Below, one piece after another: positions 1 through 6,026 of a DNA stretch of 7,331 bases (position 1 is the first letter of the stretch; each line of letters opens with the position of its first letter). Both the position numbers and the translations under genes were made by a program. The stretch lies in the NCBI GenBank assembly GCA_013329135.1, contig DUKU01000090.1, forward strand, positions 1 through 7,331, given 5' to 3'. The DNA is from Thermoplasmata archaeon. Lineage in GTDB: Archaea > Thermoplasmatota > Thermoplasmata > UBA10834. Below the pieces are notes generated by a model, which saw only the letters and a program-made list of their open reading frames with translations, searched no databases and had not been told where the DNA came from.

Positions 1-428
1 CTGACTCGGTGAGGGTCGCTGGCGGGAGGCTCGTGGGCCTCGAGATCGATGTGAGGGACACACCAGACCTGTTCCCAGTCCTCGCGGTCCTGGGGGCCGC
101 CGCAGAAGGAACCACGGTCCTGAAGGGAGGCACCAACCTCCGCCAGAAGGAGAGCGACAGGATAGCCACGACGACGGCGTTCCTGAGGGCGATGGGGGCG
201 AACGTGAGGCCCACAGAGGATGGTTGCCAGATATCAGGCGGCGTGAAGCTGCACGGAGCGGATGTGAACACGCACGGCGACCATAGGATTCTTATGGCCG
301 CAGCCCTTGCTGGACTGGTATCGACCTCGGGCACCACGATCGAGGACGACTCTTCGTACAAGGTCTCCTATCCCGGGTTCCTGAGGGACATGCACCAGCT
401 GGGGTGTCGCCTGGAGGTGAGGAGATGA
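1..428 (+). CDS. aroA: 3-phosphoshikimate 1-carboxyvinyltransferase (EPSP synthase), C-terminal part
   Basis: This is the 3' part of the gene; the first complete codon is at 3 and the 5' end lies outside the window. EPSP synthase transfers the enolpyruvyl group of PEP to shikimate 3-phosphate, the sixth step of the shikimate pathway, in the cytoplasm. About 141 residues are visible, roughly the last third of a typical protein of about 420-430 residues. Family hallmarks are clear: DTPDLFP, which carries the catalytic Asp region; LRQKESDR, the second EPSP synthase signature; and DHRILMAAALAGL near the C-terminus. The TGA stop at 426-428 overlaps the ATG of aroC by four bases (ATGA), so the two are probably translationally coupled. 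Family assignment is secure. What remains unseen is the N-terminal domain and the true start. Confidence 0.96.
   Translation, partial: DSVRVAGGRLVGLEIDVRDTPDLFPVLAVLGAAAEGTTVLKGGTNLRQKESDRIATTTAFLRAMGANVRPTEDGCQISGGVKLHGADVNTHGDHRILMAAALAGLVSTSGTTIEDDSSYKVSYPGFLRDMHQLGCRLEVRR
413..420 (+). promoter_or_regulatory. Shine-Dalgarno of aroC
   Basis: GGAGGTGA is a near-perfect match to the anti-Shine-Dalgarno sequence, four bases before the ATG at 425. It lies inside the last codons of aroA. It decides the aroC start against an in-frame ATG at 404, which would add seven residues before the conserved N-terminus and has no comparable site. Confidence 0.85.
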
Positions 429-1501
429 ACGAGTTCGGGACCAAATACAGGGTCGGCATATTCGGCTCGAGCCACGGACCATGCGTTGGCGCGAAGGCGG
501 AGGGCTGCCCCGCAGGGTCGAAGATATCCGAGGCGATCATCCAGGCGGAGCTGGACAGGCGTTCCCCGGGCAAGGGGGCCCACACGACCCCGAGGGCCGA
601 GAGGGACAGGCTCGAGGTCATATCAGGCATCGTAGAGGGCAAGGCCACCGGGGCCACCATAGTCGGCCTCGTGAGGAACAAGGACTTCGATTCATCGGTT
701 TACGATTCGTTCAAGAGGGTACCGAGGCCAGGGCATGCGGACTACCCCGCGATGGTCAAGTACAAGGGACACCACGACCACAGGGGAGGCGGACAGTTCT
801 CGGGACGCATGACGGCTGGCCTCGTCATCGCAGGCGCGATAGCCAGACAGGTCCTGGACAAGCAGGGCGTACGCTTCCTCGCCCAGAGCATCCAGATAGG
901 CTCGGTGCGCATGGAGAAGGTGGTCCCGTTCAGCATCGCGGAGAAGGTCGCGAGGGCGAACGCCGTCGGATGTGCCGACAGGGACACCGCCGAGTGCATG
1001 AAGGATGAGATCGTCAGGGCGCATGAGGACAAGGACTCTGTGGGAGGCATCGTGAAGTGCACGATCCTCGGCGTGCCAGCAGGGGTCGGCGAGCCATTCT
1101 TCGGCTCCATAGAGAGCGACGTCTCGGCGATGATGTTCTCGATACCCGGCGTGAAAGGCGTCGAGTTCGGCTCCGGGTTCGCTGCGGCCTCGATGAAGGG
1201 CAGCGAACACAATGACCCATACACGATCAGAGGAGGCAAGGTCGTCACAAAGACGAACAACGCCGGTGGGGTCCTCGGAGGCCTGGCAACCGGCATGCCG
1301 ATAGAGTTCAAGGTGGCATTCAAGCCGACATCATCGATCTCCAGGCCTCAGATGAGCGTGGATGTCGTGAAGAAGGTGCCAGTCGAGCTGGAGGTGAAGG
1401 GCAGGCACGACCCGTGCATCGTCCCCAGGGCGGTCCCGGTCGTCGAGAACTGCGCCGCCTCCGTGATCCTCGACCTGATGCTCCAGGGGGGGTTCCTGTG
1501 A
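425..1501 (+). CDS. aroC: Chorismate synthase
   Basis: Chorismate synthase removes phosphate from EPSP in a 1,4-trans elimination that needs reduced FMN, giving chorismate, the branch-point of aromatic synthesis. The protein has 358 residues, normal for the family. Visible motifs are GSSHG at 14-18 with catalytic His17, RPGHADY with the second catalytic His at 104, RGGGQFSGR at about 120-128 (flavin/substrate region), and GRHDPC near the C-terminus. The start at 425 is chosen because of the strong Shine-Dalgarno and because the protein then begins just before the conserved FG...GSSHG segment. The gene overlaps aroA by ATGA and tyrA by GTGA. The combination SPGK, RPGHADY, KYKG and GGGxFSGR is, from memory, closer to the clostridial-type branch than to the RSSARET type found in E. 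coli. That hints at a divergent or transferred lineage. No flavin reductase is fused, so reduced FMN must come from elsewhere. Confidence 0.96.
   Translation: MNEFGTKYRVGIFGSSHGPCVGAKAEGCPAGSKISEAIIQAELDRRSPGKGAHTTPRAERDRLEVISGIVEGKATGATIVGLVRNKDFDSSVYDSFKRVPRPGHADYPAMVKYKGHHDHRGGGQFSGRMTAGLVIAGAIARQVLDKQGVRFLAQSIQIGSVRMEKVVPFSIAEKVARANAVGCADRDTAECMKDEIVRAHEDKDSVGGIVKCTILGVPAGVGEPFFGSIESDVSAMMFSIPGVKGVEFGSGFAAASMKGSEHNDPYTIRGGKVVTKTNNAGGVLGGLATGMPIEFKVAFKPTSSISRPQMSVDVVKKVPVELEVKGRHDPCIVPRAVPVVENCAASVILDLMLQGGFL
1485..1492 (+). promoter_or_regulatory. Weak Shine-Dalgarno of tyrA
   Basis: An A followed by seven G residues ends five bases before the GTG at 1498. Pairing with the 16S tail would need a G-U wobble, so this is a weaker site than those of aroC or lysC. 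Coupling to aroC termination (GTGA overlap) may supply most of the initiation. Confidence 0.5.
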
Positions 1502-2580
1502 CGAAACAGGAGCTGGACGTCCTAAGGTCCGAGATAGACGGCATAGACCGCGAGCTCGTGAGGCTGCTCTCGAAGCGGGAGGACGTCGCCAGGGAGATAG
1601 GGCTCACGAAACGCAAGGACGGGCTCAAGGTGAGGGACCTGGAGAGGGAGAGGAAGGTCGTCGGGAAGATTGTCGCCCTGGCCGGTTCACTCGGGGCGGA
1701 CAAGCGGCTCGCCAAGGAGGCTGCGAAGCTCCTGATCACGCACGCGGTCACTGTGCAGAAGGAGGTCCCCCAACTGCCTTTCGAGGGGGCCAAGGCGCTG
1801 GTCGTGGGCGGATTGGGCAACATGGGCGGATGGGCCTGCAGATTCCTGTCAAACCGGGGCGCGAAGGTCAAGGTGTGGGACCCGAGAGGCAGGCGGCAGG
1901 GGTACTCGAACGCGAAGGTCCTCGATGCCGCAGTGCGAGAATCCGACATCATTGTCGTCGCAAGCCCTCTGGGCGTGTGCTGCGATGAGCTCAGAATGGT
2001 CGTCGACGCGCACCCGAAGGGGCTCGTTCTGGACATCTGCAGCATCAAGTCACATATATCCGGCACTCTCAGGATGGCGGGAGCTAGTGGCGTCATGATC
2101 GCCAGTGTGCACCCGATGTTCGGGCCGAGGGCGGTGTCGCCGAAGGGACTGAACGTCGTCGTGTGCGACTGCGGCAACAGGGAGGCGACAGATCGCGCGA
2201 AGAGGATGTTCGGCGAGGCTGGCGCCAGGGTGACGGAGCTGTACCTTGAGGAGCACGACCACATGATGGCGTACATCCTTGGGCTGTCGCACCTCACAGC
2301 ACTGATGTTCGGATCAGCCCTCGGGTCCTCGGGCAAGAAGACCTCGGAGCTGAAGGAGGTACAGGGCACGTCGTTCGCGAAGCTGTCTGAGCTCGCGAAG
2401 GAGGTCTCCAACGAGAGCAGGAGGACCTACCACGACATCCAGGCCCTGAATCCCCACACGAGGCAGATGGTCGAAGCGGCGGAACGGGCCCTGGCGGAGC
2501 TGAAGGACGCCTCTGCCTCCGCAGACCATGACAAGTTCATCAGTTTGATGGAATCAGCAAGAAGACAGACGGAGTCGTGA
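1498..2580 (+). CDS. tyrA: Bifunctional chorismate mutase / prephenate dehydrogenase
   Basis: A two-domain enzyme of 360 residues, the T-protein layout. Residues 1 to about 90 are an AroQ-type chorismate mutase, all helical, converting chorismate to prephenate. The residues matching the E. coli mutase active site are all present: Arg10, Arg27, Lys38, Asp47, Arg50, Glu51 and Gln87. A short linker leads to a Rossmann domain with GGLGNMGG at 104-111, the NAD(P) site. Prephenate dehydrogenase residues follow: HPMFGP with His205, and EHDHMMAYILGLSHL with His265; the 60-residue spacing equals that of the two E. coli TyrA histidines. Prephenate dehydrogenase makes 4-hydroxyphenylpyruvate for tyrosine. 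The GTG start in the GTGA overlap is preferred to upstream in-frame codons because it puts the mutase N-terminus at its normal place. No ACT domain or prephenate dehydratase is fused, so tyrosine feedback is not evident and phenylalanine must rely on genes elsewhere. Confidence 0.95.
   Translation: MTKQELDVLRSEIDGIDRELVRLLSKREDVAREIGLTKRKDGLKVRDLERERKVVGKIVALAGSLGADKRLAKEAAKLLITHAVTVQKEVPQLPFEGAKALVVGGLGNMGGWACRFLSNRGAKVKVWDPRGRRQGYSNAKVLDAAVRESDIIVVASPLGVCCDELRMVVDAHPKGLVLDICSIKSHISGTLRMAGASGVMIASVHPMFGPRAVSPKGLNVVVCDCGNREATDRAKRMFGEAGARVTELYLEEHDHMMAYILGLSHLTALMFGSALGSSGKKTSELKEVQGTSFAKLSELAKEVSNESRRTYHDIQALNPHTRQMVEAAERALAELKDASASADHDKFISLMESARRQTES
2571..2574 (+). promoter_or_regulatory. 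Possible Shine-Dalgarno of asd (ambiguous)
   Basis: GGAG lies two bases before the GTG at 2577 and eleven before the ATG at 2586. Neither spacing is ideal, so this site does not settle the asd start. It is listed because it is the only candidate at this junction. Confidence 0.35.
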
Positions 2581-3653
2581 CATCGATGACCAAGAAGAGG
2601 GCAGCCATACTCGGCTCGAGCGGCATGATCGGCCAGAGGTTCTCGCACATGCTCGACGGACACCCATACTTCGACGTAGTGGCATACTGCGCCTCGGACA
2701 GGTCCGAAGGCAAGAGACTGTCGGATGTATGGAAACTACCGGACATCGAGCTCAACCCGAGCCTCGGCTCGAAGACCATCACCGTCACGGACGCCGCAGC
2801 CCTGGCCAAGGAGGGCGTCGAGGTCGTATTCAGCGGCCTCCCCTCGGAGGTGGCTGGACCCGTGGAAGATGCGTGCGCCGAGGAGGGGTTGGCGGTCTTC
2901 TCGAACGCGTCGTCCCACAGGACGGACCCGGACACACCCATCCTTCTCCCAGAGATCAACCCTGACCACCTCGCGGCCATAGAGACACAGAAGCAGCGCA
3001 GGAGGAAGGGGGGATACATCGTCACGAACGCCAACTGCTCCGTGACTGGGCTGGCCCTGGGCCTGAAGCCGCTCGTGGATGCGTTCAAGTTCACGGACAT
3101 ATGTGTCGCGACCTATCAGGCGCTGTCCGGCGCTGGATATCCAGGCGTGTCCTCGCTGGACATACTGGGCAACGTGCTCCCGCACATCAAGAACGAGGAG
3201 GAGAAGATGGGCTCGGAGGGCAGGAAGATCCTCGGGGGCTTCAGCAACGGAAGGTTCGTCGACGCGCCCATCAGCATAGAGGCGAGCTGTGCCCGCGTGG
3301 CCACCAGGGATGGACACCTCGAAGCAGTGTTCATACATCACAAGGACATGCCAGACGCCGACAGGATCACAAAGACCCTCTCGGAGTTCAGGGGCAGGCC
3401 TCAGGAGCTCGGTCTCCCCACCGCGCCACTGAAACCCATCATCGTCAGGCGAGAGCAGGACAGGCCGCAGCCCAAGCTGGACGCGAACGCGGGCGAGCCG
3501 GCCAGGGCGAAGGGCATGGCCGTGACCGTCGGAAGGATCCGCGTCGGCAAGGACCGGCTGAGGTTCTACCTGCTCGTTCACAACACGATCAGAGGCGGTG
3601 CCGGAGGGTCGGTGCTGAACGCGGAGCTGGCGTACAGGGAGGGACTCATCTGA
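2577..3653 (+). CDS. asd: Aspartate-semialdehyde dehydrogenase, archaeal/fungal type
   Basis: Asd reduces 4-aspartyl phosphate to aspartate 4-semialdehyde with NADPH, the branch-point of lysine, threonine and methionine synthesis. The protein has 358 residues from the GTG at 2577, which forms a GTGA overlap with tyrA, or 355 from the ATG at 2586. Both starts are plausible because the conserved sequence begins only at KKRAAILG. The N-terminal nucleotide-binding motif GSSGMIGQ is at 13-20. The catalytic Cys154 sits in NANCSVTG and the acid-base His247 in RDGHLEAVF; RPQPKLD and HNTIRGGAGGSVLNAE close the C-terminal domain. These segments match the archaeal branch typified by the Methanocaldococcus jannaschii enzyme rather than the E. 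coli branch. It is followed directly by homocysteine genes, which use its product, and shares the transcript with lysC, which makes its substrate. Confidence 0.96.
   Translation: MTSMTKKRAAILGSSGMIGQRFSHMLDGHPYFDVVAYCASDRSEGKRLSDVWKLPDIELNPSLGSKTITVTDAAALAKEGVEVVFSGLPSEVAGPVEDACAEEGLAVFSNASSHRTDPDTPILLPEINPDHLAAIETQKQRRRKGGYIVTNANCSVTGLALGLKPLVDAFKFTDICVATYQALSGAGYPGVSSLDILGNVLPHIKNEEEKMGSEGRKILGGFSNGRFVDAPISIEASCARVATRDGHLEAVFIHHKDMPDADRITKTLSEFRGRPQELGLPTAPLKPIIVRREQDRPQPKLDANAGEPARAKGMAVTVGRIRVGKDRLRFYLLVHNTIRGGAGGSVLNAELAYREGLI
3637..3643 (+). promoter_or_regulatory. Strong Shine-Dalgarno supporting a CTG start
   Basis: GGGAGGG ends six bases before the CTG at 3650, ideal spacing. It lies within the last codons of asd. 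No ATG, GTG or TTG in the DUF39 frame lies near it, so it is the main sequence support for CTG initiation of the next gene. Confidence 0.75.
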
Positions 3654-4849
3654 GCGCGAAGGCGAAGAACGCGGGAAAGAAGGGCAAGAGCTACGACGAC
3701 ATCAGGCGAAAGATCGCAGACGGCAACGTCGTCGTCATGACCGCGAGCGAGTTCAAGGAGTACGTGAAGACCAATGGTGTCAAGAAGGCTGCCCGGGAGG
3801 TCGACGTGGTCACGACCGGCACGTTCGGCGCGATGTGCTCCTCGGGCGCGTACATCAACTTCGGTCACGCGGACCCGCCCATCAAGATGCAGAAGATATG
3901 GCTCGACGGTGTGCCCGCCCAGGCGGGACTAGCCGCCGTCGACGGATACATCGGCGCGACGGCGCTGGATGAGACCAACAACATGATGCACGGCGGCGCG
4001 CACGTGATCGAGGACCTGGTCCGAGGCAAGGCCGTGAGGCTCAGGGCGACGGGATACGGGACGGACTGCTACCCGAGGAAGGAGATCGACACGTACGTCA
4101 GCCTCAGGACCGTGAACCAGGCCGTGTTGATGAACGTCAGGAACGCATACCAGAACTACGCGGTCGCGACGAACTCCTCGGCGAAGACGCTGTACACATA
4201 CATGGGCAAGCTGCTCCCCGAGTTCGGGAACGCGACCTTCAGCAGCGCGGGGGAGCTCTCTCCGCTCATGAACGACCCCTATTACAGGACCATCGGCATC
4301 GGCACCAGGATATTCCTCGGCGGCACACAGGGATACGTCATGTGGGAGGGCACGCAGTTCAACCCGGGTGCGCCCAGGACGCCGAACGGCGTCCCCAAGA
4401 GGCCCGCAGGCACTCTCGCCGTCATAGGCGACCTGAAGCAGATGAACCCGGAGTTCCTCAAGGGTCTGACATTCACCAGGTACGGCTCGTCGCTGGGCAT
4501 CGGCATCGGCGTCCCTATACCGATACTGGACGAGGACATGGCCAGATGCTGCGCGGTCACGAACAATGACATACTCGCCGCGGTCTTCGACTACAGCCAG
4601 CCGACCAGGTCCAGACCTGTGCTGAGAGAGGTGTCATACGCGGAGCTGAGGTCCGGAGACATCGACATCAAAGGGAAGCAGGTCCCGACATCGCCGCTGT
4701 CGAGCATGTACAAAGCGAGGCAGGTGTCCGAGGTGCTCAAGAGCTGGATACTGAAGGGCGAGTTCACGATCCAGGAGCCCGTCCAGAGCTTCCCCAAGGA
4801 CCGGCCCCTGAAGACCCTTGATGTGAGGACCGAGAGGGAGGCGACCTAG
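3650..4849 (+). CDS. Homocysteine biosynthesis protein (DUF39 / COG1900), probable CTG start
   Basis: This family is genetically required in methanogens and sulfate reducers to form homocysteine from aspartate semialdehyde and sulfide, bypassing O-acyl-homoserine. The mechanism is thought to involve cysteine persulfide chemistry. From the CTG the protein has 399 residues. Conserved segments are VDVVTTGTFGAMCSSGAY with Cys63, NFGHADPPIK, GYGTDCYPRK with Cys140, LGGTQGYVMWEG, and GIGVPIPILDED. The 77-residue gap between the two cysteines matches, as I recall it, that in the Methanosarcina homologue MA1821. Homologues start with a lysine-rich stretch and an IxxKIxxGxVVVMTA-like segment, which is intact here only if translation begins at or near 3650. 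The next in-frame ATG, in VVVMTAS, would cut off that conserved N-terminus. A CTGA overlap with asd and a strong Shine-Dalgarno support CTG. There is no C-terminal CBS pair, unlike MJ0100. The family is certain; the start is probable. Confidence 0.9.
   Translation: MSAKAKNAGKKGKSYDDIRRKIADGNVVVMTASEFKEYVKTNGVKKAAREVDVVTTGTFGAMCSSGAYINFGHADPPIKMQKIWLDGVPAQAGLAAVDGYIGATALDETNNMMHGGAHVIEDLVRGKAVRLRATGYGTDCYPRKEIDTYVSLRTVNQAVLMNVRNAYQNYAVATNSSAKTLYTYMGKLLPEFGNATFSSAGELSPLMNDPYYRTIGIGTRIFLGGTQGYVMWEGTQFNPGAPRTPNGVPKRPAGTLAVIGDLKQMNPEFLKGLTFTRYGSSLGIGIGVPIPILDEDMARCCAVTNNDILAAVFDYSQPTRSRPVLREVSYAELRSGDIDIKGKQVPTSPLSSMYKARQVSEVLKSWILKGEFTIQEPVQSFPKDRPLKTLDVRTEREAT
4836..4841 (+). promoter_or_regulatory. 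Shine-Dalgarno of the NIL/ferredoxin gene
   Basis: GGGAGG ends eight bases before the ATG at 4850 and lies within the last codons of the DUF39 gene. It supports independent initiation at a junction where stop and start abut without overlap. Confidence 0.7.
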
Positions 4850-5251
4850 ATGAAGACCAAGGTAGTGCTTACTTTCAGCCCGGAGGCTTCGAACCAGCCA
4901 ATAACACACAACCTGATCGCGAAGCACCATCTGCTCGTCAACATACTCAGGGCCGAGATAGACGAGGTGGGCGGGAAGATGGTGCTCGAGCTCTCAGGGA
5001 AGGCCGATGACATCAGAGGTGGCATAGACTATCTCAAGGCCAACGGTGTCGGCGTGAGGCCCATCAAGGAGGGCGTGCGGAGGGACGACGAGGCGTGCAC
5101 CCACTGTGGCATGTGCGTCTCGATATGCCCGACGAAAGCGCTCACGATGGATCTCAAGACCGGCAAGGTCAGCTTCAACGAGGACAAGTGCGTGGCGTGC
5201 GGAGTGTGCATAGACGCCTGCCCGCCGAGGGCGATGGAGATACTGATCTGA
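4850..5251 (+). CDS. NIL-domain / 2[4Fe-4S] ferredoxin protein, homocysteine biosynthesis partner
   Basis: A 133-residue fusion. Residues about 3-77 form a NIL domain, the small alpha/beta ligand-binding module also found at the C-terminus of the MetN methionine transporter ATPase. Residues 83-133 are a bacterial-type ferredoxin with two complete cluster motifs: Cys83, 86, 89 and 93 (CTHCGMCVSICP), and Cys114, 117, 120 and 124 (CVACGVCIDACP). Homologues (MA1822 type) are encoded beside DUF39 proteins and act with them in sulfide-dependent homocysteine formation, presumably by passing electrons needed for reductive sulfur transfer. The ATG follows the DUF39 stop codon with no gap. The protein has no signal peptide or membrane segment and should be cytoplasmic. 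Whether its NIL domain binds methionine or a pathway intermediate is not known to me. Confidence 0.93.
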   Translation: MKTKVVLTFSPEASNQPITHNLIAKHHLLVNILRAEIDEVGGKMVLELSGKADDIRGGIDYLKANGVGVRPIKEGVRRDDEACTHCGMCVSICPTKALTMDLKTGKVSFNEDKCVACGVCIDACPPRAMEILI

Positions 5252-5252
5252 G

Positions 5253-6026
5253 ATGGCATTCGTGCATGCGAAGGTCGAGATCGCCGAGACGGCAGCCACT
5301 ATCGGAGCCGAAGGCACGTTCGTCGAATCGGCGGTCGACGCCATCAAGGCCGCAAGAAAGGAGATCGAGAGACAGGTCCGCAGGGACCAGTTCTTCCTCG
5401 CCACGATGGAACCATACGCCCCCGAGGACCCTGGACCGGTCGTCAAGCGCATGTGCGAGGCCGCGTCTGTCACGGGTGTAGGACCCATGGCGACGGTCGC
5501 TGGAACCATCGCACAAGTGGCGCTGGAGGCGATGGTCGCGAAGGGATGCACCCATGGCTGGGTGGACAACGGTGGCGATGTCGCGCTCATCCTGGACAAG
5601 ACCGCGACCATGGAGGTCTTCCACGAGCCTGGGGCGGCGACCGCGTTCGCGCTGAGGCTCGAGCCCACAGATGACATCCTCGGCGTGTGCACATCGAGCG
5701 GAAGACTCGGGCACTCGATAAGCCTTGGAGACTCCGATGTCGCCCTCGCGATGGCCGACTCGGCCATACTCGCAGATGCACTGGCGACCGCGATAGGGAA
5801 CCACGTGCACGGCACATCCTCACTCAAGACATGCTTCGACCCGTTCAAGGACATCCCCGGGATGATCGGGGGGCTCGCGATGGTGGACGGGGAGGTCGCC
5901 TTGCATGGAAGGCTCCCGCGCCTCGTCGAGGTCGAGCACAATCCAGAGAGGCTCACTGTCCATAGCAGGATGCCTCCCGGATGCTACTCAGGCTCATCAG
6001 CCAAGGCTCAAGAGGTGAGGACTTGA
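5253..6026 (+). CDS. UPF0280 family protein (ApbE-like, COG2122)
   Basis: A 257-residue protein of the UPF0280 family, which shares the fold of ApbE flavin transferases. Family motifs are GVGPMATVAG at 75-84, VDNGGDVAL at 104-112, TSSGRLGHSISLG at 147-159, and ADALATAIGN at 174-183. The NGGD and TSSG-GHS blocks match the ligand-binding parts of ApbE proteins. The exact reaction is not established as far as I know. Family members sit beside, and have been genetically linked to, the DUF39 and NIL/ferredoxin genes in homocysteine formation in anaerobes, and the position here fits that. The ATG is one base after the ferredoxin gene's stop. A modest GGAGAT at 5236-5241, eleven bases upstream, may serve as a ribosome site. 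The C-terminus, after about residue 239, is a short Ser/Ala-rich tail. It has no signal peptide, unlike exported ApbE proteins. Confidence 0.9.
   Translation: MAFVHAKVEIAETAATIGAEGTFVESAVDAIKAARKEIERQVRRDQFFLATMEPYAPEDPGPVVKRMCEAASVTGVGPMATVAGTIAQVALEAMVAKGCTHGWVDNGGDVALILDKTATMEVFHEPGAATAFALRLEPTDDILGVCTSSGRLGHSISLGDSDVALAMADSAILADALATAIGNHVHGTSSLKTCFDPFKDIPGMIGGLAMVDGEVALHGRLPRLVEVEHNPERLTVHSRMPPGCYSGSSAKAQEVRT
6012..6018 (+). promoter_or_regulatory. Shine-Dalgarno of lysC supporting a TTG start
   Basis: GAGGTGA ends four bases before the TTG at 6023, the same spacing as at aroC. The alternative ATG at 6032 would be thirteen bases away. It lies inside the last codons of the UPF0280 gene. 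Confidence 0.75.

Noticed and set aside
404..424. Upstream ATG giving aroC seven extra residues
   Set aside because: The Shine-Dalgarno at 413-420 lies downstream of it, and family members begin close to the FG...GSSHG segment.
1486..1492. Run of seven G residues at the end of aroC as a frameshift site or sequencing error
   Set aside because: AroC ends normally a few codons later and tyrA begins in its expected frame, so no frame change is needed.
1320..2411. Long minus-strand open frame (363 codons) opposite tyrA
   Set aside because: It lies wholly opposite a gene with conserved active-site residues, has serine/threonine-rich low-information composition, no recognisable motif, and is the kind of antisense frame expected in GC-rich DNA.
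2736..3581. Minus-strand open frame (281 codons) opposite asd
   Set aside because: It is Arg/Val/Leu-rich with no motif and is fully covered by asd, whose catalytic residues are all intact.
3101..3649. In-frame upstream extension of the DUF39 reading frame across asd
   Set aside because: The added translation is Arg/Gly/Gln-rich, overlaps conserved asd sequence in another frame, and is absent from the family. It is an open frame by chance, not an N-terminal domain.
3836..3853. CSSGAY in the DUF39 protein as a flavinylation target of the ApbE-like neighbour
   Set aside because: The known target pattern needs an Asp upstream and a final Thr or Ser after Gly-Ala. Here the residue is Tyr and the Asp is missing. 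The Cys is a conserved family residue in its own right.
4994..5956. Minus-strand open frame (320 codons) opposite the ferredoxin and UPF0280 genes
   Set aside because: It crosses two well-supported genes on the other strand, shows no domain and no ribosome site that I can see. It is a compositional shadow.
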